Below are positions 25,454 to 34,652 of a DNA stretch of 41,008 bases, one piece after another; position 1 is the stretch's first letter, and each line of letters starts with the position of its first letter. The notes under the pieces were generated by a model. It was given only the letters and a program-made list of their open reading frames with translations, had not been told where the DNA came from and did no database searches. Source of the stretch: Alkalibacterium subtropicum (GTDB taxonomy: Bacteria; Bacillota; Bacilli; Lactobacillales; Carnobacteriaceae_A); NCBI RefSeq assembly GCF_900112455.1, contig NZ_FOLT01000014.1:1-41008 (forward strand). Reading direction: 5' to 3'. Position numbers and translations under genes: made by a program.

Positions 25454-25852
25454 CTACTGATCTGACTTCCCGGCGATCACGTCGATCTCAACTAAGGCTC
25501 CGGCCGGCAGGGCCGCGACTTCATAGGCGATACGTGCAGGATACGGTTCTTTGAAGAATTCTGAATAGACGCCGTTCATTTCCTGGAAGTTGTCGATGTC
25601 ACTCAAGAGGACCGTCGTTTTCAGTACATCTGACAAGTCCAATCCTTCTTCGGCCAGGATGTATTCGATGTTCTTGAGCGACTGTCTGGTCTGTCCTGCC
25701 GCTGTGGTTTCCGTGATCTTTCCGGCTTCTGCATCGATCGGCAGCTGGCCTGAGACATACACGGTGTTGCCGAATTTGACTGCCTGTGAATAGGGTCCAA
25801 TAGCTGCTGGGGCTTTGTCTGATTTGAGGATCTGTTTATTGAAGTCTGTCAT
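25454..25852 (-). CDS. ridA: RidA-family enamine/imine deaminase
   Basis: A 132-residue protein of the YjgF/YER057c/UK114 family, which hydrolyses reactive 2-aminoacrylate and related imines made by PLP enzymes. Family marks are APAAIGPYSQAVKFG at the start, VYVSGQLP, the YPARIAYEVAALPAGALVEID end (Arg of the active site in PARIAYE) and the trimer-forming length. AAAGGAG precedes the ATG. It lies between sbcC and the M20 gene on the same strand with gaps of 36 and 96 bases, so co-transcription is likely. Confidence 0.95.
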   Translation of the reverse strand: MTDFNKQILKSDKAPAAIGPYSQAVKFGNTVYVSGQLPIDAEAGKITETTAAGQTRQSLKNIEYILAEEGLDLSDVLKTTVLLSDIDNFQEMNGVYSEFFKEPYPARIAYEVAALPAGALVEIDVIAGKSDQ

Positions 25853-25888
25853 GATGATTTCTCCTTTAATTTCTGTATTTTTTAAGTT

Positions 25889-28800
25889 TTAAGCCTGAAT
25901 ATAGGCGTGACTGCCGTCTGTTTTTTTCTCAACGATAATGTGTGACTGGATACGGGTCTTCAGTTCCTCAACGTGGGAAATGATTCCGACCAGTCGTCCG
26001 CGCTCATGAAGGTCCAAGAGGGTTTGAATGGCGTTGTCCAGTGAATCCGAGTCGAGTGTGCCGAACCCTTCATCCACGAAGAGCGTGTCCACACTCACCC
26101 CGCCGTTTTGGCTTTGAATGACATCACTGAGGCCTAAAGCCAGAGCGAGCGAGGCTTTAAAGGTTTCGCCGCCCGATAAGGTATGGACGCCGCGCGGTTT
26201 CCCGGTATGGTGATCAAAGACATCGATGTCCAGTCCCTGCGGCCCGGCTCCCTTGGCTTTTTCTACTTTTTTGTGCATCTCGTAACGGTTGTTGGTCATT
26301 TGTCCTAGGCGGATGTTGGCCGCTTCAAGGATCTCTTCAAAGTAGATCCCCAGAACGTAGCGTTCAAAGGAGACATAGTCGGTCTCTTTCGCACCGTTTG
26401 CCATGCGGGACAGTTCGCCGTACATCTGATAATCCGCCTCGATGTGTTCGCTCTGTTTCTGATACTGCTCGATGGTTTTCTGAGCTTCAGTATTCTGACT
26501 CGTTACGCGGACATAAGCATCTCGCTTCGCTTCCCACTCAGGCAGCGCTGCTTCGATTTCCGACAAACGGGTCGCGTGCTCTGCTTTCGTTTGGACATCT
26601 TCTGCTTTTCCAAGAAAGTCTGTGACTTCTTTTACCGCACTCAGGTGAACGGCACGTGCTTCACCGTACGTCTGAATCGCTTCCTGCATCTCTGAAACGA
26701 GTTTTTCTTCAAGCACGTATTCAGCGAACGTTTCCCCTAGCTCGCTTGCGTCCAATTGTTCTTTGAATATCTCTTCAAGCTTCTGTTCCTTTTCACTCAG
26801 TTCCTTGACGCGTTTTTCGGTCAGGTTCAGTTCGGTTTCAGAAGTCGCCAGCGTGTTCTTCAGCGTATTCAGTTCTTCACGCACCGTTTTCTCCTGTTTC
26901 TCTGTTTCTTTGATCGCTTGTTCTTTCGACTGGATAAGGTCTTGGACCTGTTCTTTCGATTCATAGACTAGCTTCTCTTCCAGCCCGGAGATCTCTGTAC
27001 GGATTTCTTTTGTACGCAATTCTATATTTTCTATTTTTGACGTGTTTTTGGATAAGGATTCAGATGTTTCGCGTTCCTGTTTCTGTATATCGTTCAGCTG
27101 CTTGGTATAGGCCGCTTCCTGCTTGACGGTTTTTTCTTTCTGCTCGATTTCCGTCTGCAGATCAGTGATGGTTCCGGTCGCTTCGGCTGTCTTTTCTGCG
27201 ACTGTTTCTTTTTCACTCTCTGCGTCTTCAGGTGAAACCCCTAAAGCTTCACACCGTTCACTCACTTGAGCAAAAAGGTGTTCCGACTGGCTGACTAGAC
27301 GATTATAACTCGTCTCGGCCGTCTCTTTCTTTTGTTCCAGTTCGGCGACCTGTTCTTTTGTCACGTCTTCCCCTTTAGCATGGGCTTTTCCAGGGTGCTC
27401 TTTAGATCCGCAGACCGGACACGGTTCGCCTTCTATAAGTTCGCCGGCTAGCACAACGGACAGCTGACTGAAGTAAGCCGATTTAGCTGTCTGCCAGTCG
27501 TTTCTGGCTTCTTTGAGCTTGCGTTCCGCATCTTGGAAATTTTTTTTCAGCTCGACCCCCTGTTCGCGCCACTGACAGACTTCTGTGAGTGCATTCAGAC
27601 GCTGATTCAATTGAGACTGTTCGGCTTTTTTCGTGCTCAAGACTTTATAATCGGCCGTCAGTTCTTCGCGTGTCTCAGCGATGCCCTTCAACGTTTCTTT
27701 CAAGTCTTTGAGCTGAGCCGATAGTTCCTTTTTCTGTTCAGCCAAGTGTTTCTTTTCAGTTTCAGCAGTCTTTTTCTCTTTTTCAAGTTCAGTCAGACGC
27801 GTTTTCTGTTCTTTGATCGTTTCAAAACGCTTCAGCTCTTCGTTAAGGTCTTGTACTTCTTTTCTCGAACTGTCCAGCTTGGCATAGTCTTTTGAAATAG
27901 CCTGATAGCGTTCATCGACAGACACCAGCTCTTCTTTCACCTGCTGGATCTTTTCACTCAGCTCCGTGAGGCATTTCTGATTCGCTTCTTTTTCTGTACG
28001 GGTTTCTTCGACATTTTTTTGCGCCTGAACTAAGGCTTCGGCTTTTTTGTGCTGGTCCAGCTGGGTTTTATACTGGATTACTTTTTCTTCTTTTTCGTCC
28101 AGTTCGATTTTCTCTTTTTGAAGGGCTTCCTGCTTCGTCAGCATTTCAATAAGCTTGGTCTGTCTGACTTTTTCATCCTGAAGATGAGACAGTTTGCTCT
28201 TCGCTGCTTTTAATTCTTCAGTTTCAGTCTCGATAAGCTGGTCCAGTTCACTCAAAACCGGTTTGACGTCAAACTGCTCGATGGCTTTGTCTAAAGCTTC
28301 GTTTTCTTCGTAGTTGATACGCTTGAAGGCTTCCTGCAGCGCCAGTTCATATTCTTTCCGCTGGTCCGACAGCTCTTTGGCCTTTTTCTTCAGTTCTTCC
28401 TGGAAACGTTCATAAATACCGGTCTCAAAGATATTTCGGAAGATCGCTTCTTTTTCACGGCTGTTGGATTCCAGCATCTTTTTGAAAGCCCCTTGGGGAA
28501 GCATCACGATCTGACGGAACTGGTCATAGGTCAGCCCGATCAGGTCCTGTATCTCCTGATTCGCTTCGGCGATCTTCGTGGTCACACTGTCTTCGTTATG
28601 GAACTCGACGCTTGACTTGACTTGTTTGGTCTTTGTCCGGGTCCCCGGTCCCGTCTGTTCCGGTTCCCGGCGCACTTTATAGGTTTTCTTGCCCAGTTCA
28701 AATTCCAGCTCGACGTAGCACAAGTCCAGATCGGTCGCGTGGTCGGATTTGAAGGTATCTTTCCCGCGGGCATCACCGCTCGCCGAATCAAAGAGCGCAT

Positions 28801-28948
28801 AGGCGATCGCATCAAAGATCGTCGTTTTCCCCGCGCCCGTCGGTCCACTGACTAAAAAGAGAGAAGACTGGGTAAACTGGGTGAAGTCGATTTCCACTTT
28901 GTTTTTATACGGCCCGAAGGCATTCATCACGAGTCTTAACGGACGCAT
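25889..28948 (-). CDS. sbcC: SbcC, ATPase subunit of the SbcCD exonuclease
   Basis: A 1019-residue SMC/Rad50-like protein. Walker A GPTGAGKT (35-42) is at the N-terminus. Two long coiled-coil arms (about 190-500 and 515-850) flank the zinc hook CPVC at about 506-509. The C-terminal half-site has LSGGETFKASLAL and the Walker B FVDEGFGTLD. With SbcD it cleaves hairpins and protein-blocked DNA ends. The start codon directly follows the sbcD stop (TAAATG), with GGAGAGG inside the sbcD end, so translation is coupled. Length is usual for Firmicutes. The coil region is long and Glu/Lys/Gln-rich, so its residues vary freely. Confidence 0.96.
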   Translation of the reverse strand: MRPLRLVMNAFGPYKNKVEIDFTQFTQSSLFLVSGPTGAGKTTIFDAIAYALFDSASGDARGKDTFKSDHATDLDLCYVELEFELGKKTYKVRREPEQTGPGTRTKTKQVKSSVEFHNEDSVTTKIAEANQEIQDLIGLTYDQFRQIVMLPQGAFKKMLESNSREKEAIFRNIFETGIYERFQEELKKKAKELSDQRKEYELALQEAFKRINYEENEALDKAIEQFDVKPVLSELDQLIETETEELKAAKSKLSHLQDEKVRQTKLIEMLTKQEALQKEKIELDEKEEKVIQYKTQLDQHKKAEALVQAQKNVEETRTEKEANQKCLTELSEKIQQVKEELVSVDERYQAISKDYAKLDSSRKEVQDLNEELKRFETIKEQKTRLTELEKEKKTAETEKKHLAEQKKELSAQLKDLKETLKGIAETREELTADYKVLSTKKAEQSQLNQRLNALTEVCQWREQGVELKKNFQDAERKLKEARNDWQTAKSAYFSQLSVVLAGELIEGEPCPVCGSKEHPGKAHAKGEDVTKEQVAELEQKKETAETSYNRLVSQSEHLFAQVSERCEALGVSPEDAESEKETVAEKTAEATGTITDLQTEIEQKEKTVKQEAAYTKQLNDIQKQERETSESLSKNTSKIENIELRTKEIRTEISGLEEKLVYESKEQVQDLIQSKEQAIKETEKQEKTVREELNTLKNTLATSETELNLTEKRVKELSEKEQKLEEIFKEQLDASELGETFAEYVLEEKLVSEMQEAIQTYGEARAVHLSAVKEVTDFLGKAEDVQTKAEHATRLSEIEAALPEWEAKRDAYVRVTSQNTEAQKTIEQYQKQSEHIEADYQMYGELSRMANGAKETDYVSFERYVLGIYFEEILEAANIRLGQMTNNRYEMHKKVEKAKGAGPQGLDIDVFDHHTGKPRGVHTLSGGETFKASLALALGLSDVIQSQNGGVSVDTLFVDEGFGTLDSDSLDNAIQTLLDLHERGRLVGIISHVEELKTRIQSHIIVEKKTDGSHAYIQA

Positions 28949-30082
28949 TTATTCCTCTCCTTTCAGTGCCTGTTCCCAGGTTTCATGGATGGCTTCTTTC
29001 TGGTTATCGTCCAGCGGGTTCCGTTTGTATTTTGAATAAAAATCGTCGAACAGATCCAGGAGACTTCGTTTTTCTACGGCTTCCTGTTTGGTCATCTGAC
29101 TTGATTCCCGGCGTTCCTTCTGAGCCGTGTATTCGAGTCCCATGGCATAAGGATAGCGGCGGCGCAGCTGATTCATCGCATCCATGACGTAATTCTTATC
29201 TTCCAGCTCGAAGAAAATATAATCATCCGATCCGTCCTGCATCAGCTCGTCAAAGGTACCTTTCAAGACTTTCATGTCTCTTTCCGGCTCCACTTTGATC
29301 ATTTCAAAGTTGAAGTCGTCTTTATTTATGTCTAAAAGGACATGCTGTTTTTTATGGCGGACTTCCGATTTTGAATACTTGAGTGGCGACCCGCTGTAAC
29401 GCACCCGGTCGGTCTTGACCTTCTGTGCCTTATGCAAGTGTCCCAAAGCCACGTAATCAAAATCGTCAAAAAGGTTCACATCCACGTATTCTGCGGTCCC
29501 GATACTCAACGGCCGCTCGGAATCTGAGGCTTCCACCGAATCCTTGGCCCCGTTGATGATATAGCCGTGCGCGATCAGGATATTTACTTCATCCGGATTC
29601 ATCGCCGCTTTGATCGACTCGATTTGGGCACGCGTCGCATCCTGCAGATCCTTGATCTCATCGTCTTCGAGCAGCTGTCTGATCGTGACATGATCCGCGA
29701 AAGGAAGCAGGTAGAAATTGACCCCGTCGATCGATACTTTTCTGACGTCTTTTTTCACGGTGCCTTCGATATAGAGCTGACTTCCGGCCAGCAGTTCGGC
29801 ACCGTATTCCAGCCGTTCGTTACTGTCGTGGTTCCCGGCGATCGCCAGGACCGGGATGCCCGCTTCCCTGATCAGTCGGTTGAAAATGTCATTGGCCAAG
29901 GTCACCGCTTCTTTTGGAGGAATTGAACGGTCATACAGATCCCCCGCCATGATCAAGACGTCGACATCCAGCTCTTTGACTTTATCGACCAGCGCATGCA
30001 GCACCGCTTCCTGATCCTCGAGCATTGAAAACTCATTGACGATTTTACCAATGTGCCAGTCTGCCGTATGTAAGATTCTCAT
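28949..30082 (-). CDS. sbcD: SbcD, nuclease subunit of the SbcCD exonuclease
   Basis: A 377-residue Mre11-like nuclease. Metallophosphatase motifs appear in order: HTADWHIGK (5-13), GDLYDR, GNHDS, AHGYI and GHLHKAQ. The ATG at 30082 was chosen because AGGAGGAC lies 4-7 bases upstream and MRILHTADWH is the usual family start; an in-frame ATG at 30145 lacks support. The first gene of the sbcD-sbcC-(ridA-M20) set. Confidence 0.96.
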   Translation of the reverse strand: MRILHTADWHIGKIVNEFSMLEDQEAVLHALVDKVKELDVDVLIMAGDLYDRSIPPKEAVTLANDIFNRLIREAGIPVLAIAGNHDSNERLEYGAELLAGSQLYIEGTVKKDVRKVSIDGVNFYLLPFADHVTIRQLLEDDEIKDLQDATRAQIESIKAAMNPDEVNILIAHGYIINGAKDSVEASDSERPLSIGTAEYVDVNLFDDFDYVALGHLHKAQKVKTDRVRYSGSPLKYSKSEVRHKKQHVLLDINKDDFNFEMIKVEPERDMKVLKGTFDELMQDGSDDYIFFELEDKNYVMDAMNQLRRRYPYAMGLEYTAQKERRESSQMTKQEAVEKRSLLDLFDDFYSKYKRNPLDDNQKEAIHETWEQALKGEE

Positions 30083-30212
30083 GATTGTCCTCCTGTTCTT
30101 CATAGTTAAATTATTGTATTTTTGTAATTGCATTAATTGTATCATAAAGGATTATCTATGTTATCAAGAATTAGAATGATTTAAATATTGGACTTCAGCT
30201 GTTTAAATTAAA

Positions 30213-30262
30213 ATCAAGCATAACGACTCTTACGATTTTACTCATAAGCGAATGCTATGCTT
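30213..30262 (-). terminator. Possible terminator of the fructokinase gene
   Basis: ATCAAGCATA (30213-30222) and TATGCTTGAT (30253-30262) form a 10-bp stem with a 30-base loop that can fold further. TTTTAATTT follows on the minus strand. Confidence 0.55.
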
Positions 30263-30290
30263 GATATACGATATTATTTTTTCAGTTCAT

Positions 30291-31160
30291 TTACTTTTTA
30301 GTGACTAACTTTTTGGCTAAAGCTAGACAACCAACAGTTCCTGCGTTTTGTCCTAATTTGGGAGTAACAATGTATTCCTTTATATCAGGAGTTTTAACAT
30401 AGTCATTTATGAGATTCAAAAATTCTTTTCTAACTTTTTCTATAAGGTGTTCCTGTTTCATCACACCTCCACCAAAAATAATAACATCTGGTGATAACAT
30501 TAATGTAGTATTATACGCACTTTGAGCAATATAATACGCTTCAATATCCCAAAATGGATCTTCAACTGGAATTTCCTGCCCTTTCTTTCCGTTTCGCTGC
30601 TCAATTGCGGGTCCGGCAGCCATTCCTTCTAAACAATTGTCGTGAAAAGGACAATTTCCCTTAAAGGAGTCTTCTGGGTGCGATACAACTTTCATGTGTC
30701 CCATTTCAGGATGACTGAAACCTTGTATAAATTCTCCATTTTGTATTGCGCCACCTCCTACACCTGTTCCAATAGTATAGTAAACCACATTTAAGTTTTC
30801 TTGTCTGTATGAATTGATAAACTCTCCATATGCTGCTGCATTTACATCCGTTGTCCAGGCAATTGGACGGTCGATCCTCTTTTTTAAGCTACCTACAAAA
30901 TCAAAATATGCCCACGCTTTTTTCGGTGTCGAGGTTATGTATCCATAAGTTTCGGAAGACTTGTCCACATCGATCGGACCAAACGAACCCACCCCAATAC
31001 TTTCTATATTATTCTGATGTTTTTTGAAAAATTTTTCTACTAAATGCATTGTTTCTTCCGGATCAGTAGTAGGGAAACTTTCTTGTTCAATAATTTTCAG
31101 ATCTTCATTTCCAATTGCACAAACAAATTTTGTACCGCCAGCTTCTATCGCACCATACAT
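30291..31160 (-). CDS. scrK: ROK-family fructokinase
   Basis: A 289-residue sugar kinase that most likely makes fructose-6-phosphate from fructose and ATP. ROK marks are the phosphate-binding IEAGGTKFVCAIG (5-17), the TIGTGVGGG loop, and the zinc site HPEMGHMK followed by CPFHDNCLEG. The latter form is typical of ScrK/GmuE-type fructokinases rather than glucokinases. GAGGAGG precedes the ATG. It lies last in the fructoside cluster, after a hairpin, and would phosphorylate fructose released by the GH32 enzyme. The gene is AT-rich like the rest of the cluster and unlike sbcD. Confidence 0.9.
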   Translation of the reverse strand: MYGAIEAGGTKFVCAIGNEDLKIIEQESFPTTDPEETMHLVEKFFKKHQNNIESIGVGSFGPIDVDKSSETYGYITSTPKKAWAYFDFVGSLKKRIDRPIAWTTDVNAAAYGEFINSYRQENLNVVYYTIGTGVGGGAIQNGEFIQGFSHPEMGHMKVVSHPEDSFKGNCPFHDNCLEGMAAGPAIEQRNGKKGQEIPVEDPFWDIEAYYIAQSAYNTTLMLSPDVIIFGGGVMKQEHLIEKVRKEFLNLINDYVKTPDIKEYIVTPKLGQNAGTVGCLALAKKLVTKK

Positions 31161-31185
31161 TTTTATTCCTCCTCATATAATCAAT

Positions 31186-31239
31186 AGAAAAAGAACATCT
31201 CATTATGTTTTACTGGAATCAGTAGTAGAGATGTTCTTT
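31186..31239 (-). terminator. Hairpin between the GH32 and fructokinase genes
   Basis: A perfect 12-bp stem AAAGAACATCTC/GAGATGTTCTTT (31190-31201, 31228-31239) is followed on the minus strand by TTTTC. It may end or attenuate the operon before the kinase. Confidence 0.75.
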
Positions 31240-31288
31240 CTATAAAACTTTGTATCGTCTTTTATTACTTATCCTGTTATTTTTTATA

Positions 31289-32776
31289 TTATTTCCTTAA
31301 ATCGATGTTTGCTGTTTCTAAACGCTTTAGTGTTACCGATTCTTTACTCTCAATTGATATTTCTGAGATCTTGTCTTCTAAATAAAAAGTGTTAGAAAGA
31401 GTGATTTCTTCATTAACAAATAATTCTAATGATGATTTATCCAAAAATATTTCCATATTTAAAGTATCACCAGTGTATGGATATGTTGAAGAAGAGACCA
31501 GAACTTTTTCATTATCTTCATTCATAATCTTGACCTCAGTGTTATTTCTTGAAAAGTGGAAAGCTTTTTCAGAATGATTATAAGATAATTTGATATTCTC
31601 ATTCATATCATTAGAAAATTGGATAATAAAATCATTTAATTCATCACTGTTAGCTTGTATGTTTAAATATTGAACGGCTTCTCTAGAAGCAATGTGTTTT
31701 TTATCAATACTTACATTATTCTCACTCGTTTTCACGTGCTTATAGCTTTCAATTTCAGATGGGACTTGTTGTTTTAATACATCGCCATCAAGCATCAATT
31801 TTCTGGGTAATGTCATTTGACCAGCCCATCCATGATCTTGTTCATCAGAAGGAAAATCTCTTCCCCAGCCTTGCATCCAGGCAATTGCAACAGGTCCATC
31901 CTCTTTAGCAACTGTTTGAGGAGCATAGAAATCTAAACCGTTGTCCATTTCTTTTATGTTCTTCATTTTAAACAAGAAATTATCCCAATCTACTTCTCCT
32001 TCAATAAGCCAGGAGATATGATTATATACTTTCCCAGTTTTTTCGTCCTCATAGTTCATAGCACTTAATACAAAATATTCCTTATTACCTATTTGTACAA
32101 AATCAGGACATTCAACCATTGTTCCTAAATAATTATTGTAGGGGAAAAATACTGATACGTAATCCCATTTCAATAAATCGTCTGATTTATACAACAGAAC
32201 TTGACCTTCATTATCTTCGGTTTTTGAACCTAGAACACAATAATATACATTATCCTTCTCAAAAATTTTAGGATCTCTAAAGTCTACTATTGAAGAGCCT
32301 TCAGGTATGTCTTTCTCGGTCAGAACAGGATTGTTTTCATACTTTTTAAATGAAATCCCATCTTCAGAGACAGCGATATTCTGATTTTGTCTAGTCAGGC
32401 TTTCATCACTGTCGTTTGGTAAATGACCTGTGTACATAACATATAATTTTCCGTCTTTCTCAATTGCACTCCCAGAAAAACAGCCTCCCTGATCGTATGC
32501 TTCATCAGGGGCTAATGCAACGTCAAGATGTTCCCACTTTATTCCATCGGGACTTTTAGCGTGTCCCCAATGCATAGGACCCCACTGTGAAGCATAGGGA
32601 TAGTATTGATAAAATAAATGGTATTCGTTTTTATATATCGAAAAACCGTTAGGATCGTTTATCCATCCGTACGGAGAAGCAAAGTGATATTCCGGATAAT
32701 ATTTCTGATTTAATTTATCTTTGTTCGATGCAATAAATTTGTTAGCTTTTTCAATTGTGTACGTTTTAGTCATCAT
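31289..32776 (-). CDS. GH32 beta-fructosidase, intracellular
   Basis: A 495-residue glycoside hydrolase of family 32, which releases fructose from sucrose or beta-fructan oligosaccharides. The catalytic triad is visible: nucleophile Asp41 in WINDPNG, Asp168 in FRDPK, and the acid/base Glu222 in ECPD. The five-blade propeller is followed by a C-terminal beta-sandwich from about residue 340. There is no signal peptide, so substrates must be imported first. Together with an ABC system rather than a PTS this points to unphosphorylated sucrose or short fructo-oligosaccharides, as in the pneumococcal sus locus. The start overlaps the permease stop (ATGA). Confidence 0.93.
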   Translation of the reverse strand: MMTKTYTIEKANKFIASNKDKLNQKYYPEYHFASPYGWINDPNGFSIYKNEYHLFYQYYPYASQWGPMHWGHAKSPDGIKWEHLDVALAPDEAYDQGGCFSGSAIEKDGKLYVMYTGHLPNDSDESLTRQNQNIAVSEDGISFKKYENNPVLTEKDIPEGSSIVDFRDPKIFEKDNVYYCVLGSKTEDNEGQVLLYKSDDLLKWDYVSVFFPYNNYLGTMVECPDFVQIGNKEYFVLSAMNYEDEKTGKVYNHISWLIEGEVDWDNFLFKMKNIKEMDNGLDFYAPQTVAKEDGPVAIAWMQGWGRDFPSDEQDHGWAGQMTLPRKLMLDGDVLKQQVPSEIESYKHVKTSENNVSIDKKHIASREAVQYLNIQANSDELNDFIIQFSNDMNENIKLSYNHSEKAFHFSRNNTEVKIMNEDNEKVLVSSSTYPYTGDTLNMEIFLDKSSLELFVNEEITLSNTFYLEDKISEISIESKESVTLKRLETANIDLRK

Positions 32777-33615
32777 TTCACTCCTGTACCTGAACTACTC
32801 AATCCCTGCACTAAATGTTTCTGGAAAAAGACGTAAATCAGAATCAAAGGAATCGTCGATATCGTTAAAATCGCCATCACCTGATTAGTGTATACTGGTT
32901 GAGTGTTATTAATGTTTGTTATCGCTACCTGCAGAGGATAGGTTTCTGAATCAGTTAAAACCATCAACGGCCAAATATAATCGTTCCAGCTCATAATGAA
33001 TGAAAGTGTACCTACCGTAGCTATAGCCGGTTTCGACATAGGCAGCATTATCTTCCAATATATTTTGAACTTTGTAGCACCTTCCAGCATCGCCGCTTCT
33101 TGAAGTTCTGTAGAAATGGCTCTAAAGAATATCGTAAACATGTAGATATATAACGGTGTTGCCAAAAGCGGTAAGATTACAGCTAGTGGGGTATTCAAAA
33201 TTCCTAATCTTTCAGTAATTACAAATTTAGTTATAATAATCGTTTCTCCGGGTATGACTAATAGAGCAATCATTAAACCAAATAATAATTTTTTACCTTT
33301 GAAATCTATAGTGGCAAATGCATATCCAGCTAAAGAATTTATTATGATCGATCCTGCCGTTACACTTAATGCGTAAAAGATACTATTCCCAAGGTATCGA
33401 ATAATGTTGAACCGATTGAAGATTTCTCTATAAGGCATTAACCATTCACTGACATTCATTGATGGTAAAAACGCCTCCAGTGATCCCATGTCGCTATAAA
33501 TCGCTGCTTCCGGCTTCATGGAAGACACCAGCATCCATATAAGAGGGAATATAAACAATATAGCTAAGAGAATACTTAAAAAATGGTACAAGAATGATGT
33601 TGTCTTATTATTCAT
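32773..33615 (-). CDS. Sugar ABC transporter permease, MalG type
   Basis: A 280-residue inner-membrane permease with six hydrophobic segments. The ATPase-contact EAA loop reads QEAAMLEGATKFKIYWKIML near residues 172-191. The C-terminal GLSSSGTGVK is typical of MalG-like proteins. It overlaps the upstream permease gene by 8 bases and the GH32 gene by 4, so the three are translationally coupled. It should form the channel with the MalF-type partner. Confidence 0.93.
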   Translation of the reverse strand: MNNKTTSFLYHFLSILLAILFIFPLIWMLVSSMKPEAAIYSDMGSLEAFLPSMNVSEWLMPYREIFNRFNIIRYLGNSIFYALSVTAGSIIINSLAGYAFATIDFKGKKLLFGLMIALLVIPGETIIITKFVITERLGILNTPLAVILPLLATPLYIYMFTIFFRAISTELQEAAMLEGATKFKIYWKIMLPMSKPAIATVGTLSFIMSWNDYIWPLMVLTDSETYPLQVAITNINNTQPVYTNQVMAILTISTIPLILIYVFFQKHLVQGLSSSGTGVK

Positions 33616-34552
33616 TTTTATCCCCTCCTACGAATTTTCTTTGAAGAACGGTAAAGATAATTATGATACCGCCATACATAACAGTTAACGCACTGGCAAA
33701 GCCTATTTGTCTATCGGTAAAGCCAGTTCTGAATATATAGTAAACAGGTGTTAATGTAGAATTCAATGGTCCACCTTGTGTCATTACCATTGGCTGGATA
33801 ATTAATTTAAATGCATCGATCAAAGTCGTTGTTAGAATCAATAACGATGTCGGTTTTAGCATGGGCAGTGTAACATTGAGAAATTGTTGCCATTTATTAG
33901 CTCCGTCTATTGTAGAAGCTTCGTATACTTCTTCGGGGATATTTTGTAATCCGGCTAAGAAAATCAACATTTGATACCCTGCGCCCTGCCAGGCTGATAC
34001 AAAAATGATTACATACATTGCTTGATTTGGACTGCTCAAGAAAGGTTGCGCTGGCAGACCAATCGTTTGTAATATCTCGTTTAATAGTCCTGATGCAGGA
34101 TTTAAGATATACAACCATAAAACAGACACAACAACCAGTGACATAACTACTGGAGAAAAATAAGCAATTTTATAAAACATGGTCCCTCTTCGAGATCTAT
34201 TGACTAGTAAAGCCAGTCCTAATGCAGTTCCTACTTGTATAGGCATTATGAATAATACAAACTGAAATATATTCCCTACACTCGTTCGAAATGTAGCATC
34301 TGATAAAAGTGTTCTAAAGTTTTCTAAACCAATAAATTCAGTAAGATCAGGAGTCAACATATAATAATCCGTAAATGAATAGTATAAAGACATCATAGCA
34401 GGAATGAATAAAAACAATCCTAATACTATCAAAGCAGGTAATAGAAATAGAAATCCTGTTGCGTTTTCTTTTAAAGCAGAACTTTGTATCGTACTTCTAG
34501 CTTTTGGTCTCACTCCTGTAAATCCTCTAAAAATTCCTTTCACGTTTTTCAT
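33608..34552 (-). CDS. Sugar ABC transporter permease, MalF type
   Basis: A 314-residue permease with six main membrane segments and a basic N-terminal tail of about 30 residues. The EAA loop EEVYEASTIDGANKWQQF is at about 205-222. The ribosome binding site AAGGAGCTG precedes the ATG. Homologous in layout to oligosaccharide transporters of the MsmF/SusT type. No ATPase gene lies in the cluster, so a shared MsmK-type ATPase encoded elsewhere must energise it. Confidence 0.93.
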   Translation of the reverse strand: MKNVKGIFRGFTGVRPKARSTIQSSALKENATGFLFLLPALIVLGLFLFIPAMMSLYYSFTDYYMLTPDLTEFIGLENFRTLLSDATFRTSVGNIFQFVLFIMPIQVGTALGLALLVNRSRRGTMFYKIAYFSPVVMSLVVVSVLWLYILNPASGLLNEILQTIGLPAQPFLSSPNQAMYVIIFVSAWQGAGYQMLIFLAGLQNIPEEVYEASTIDGANKWQQFLNVTLPMLKPTSLLILTTTLIDAFKLIIQPMVMTQGGPLNSTLTPVYYIFRTGFTDRQIGFASALTVMYGGIIIIFTVLQRKFVGGDKNE

Positions 34553-34596
34553 TGTTCAGCTCCTTATTGATTGCAGTTCCATTTATTTTTTTATAT

Positions 34597-34636
34597 GTAG
34601 TAGTACTTTATACTCCTATATATAAAGTACTACTAC
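34597..34636 (-). other. Stem-loop between the binding-protein and permease genes
   Basis: A perfect 15-bp stem (34597-34611 with 34622-34636) with a 10-base loop and no T tract on the minus strand. Such hairpins often stabilise the binding-protein part of the mRNA so that it is made in excess. Confidence 0.65.
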
Positions 34637-34652
34637 TTACATGATTTACTTG

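Noticed and set aside
30083-30145. Longer SbcD start
   Set aside because: AGGAGGAC directly precedes ATG 30082 and MRILHTADWH is the usual family start.
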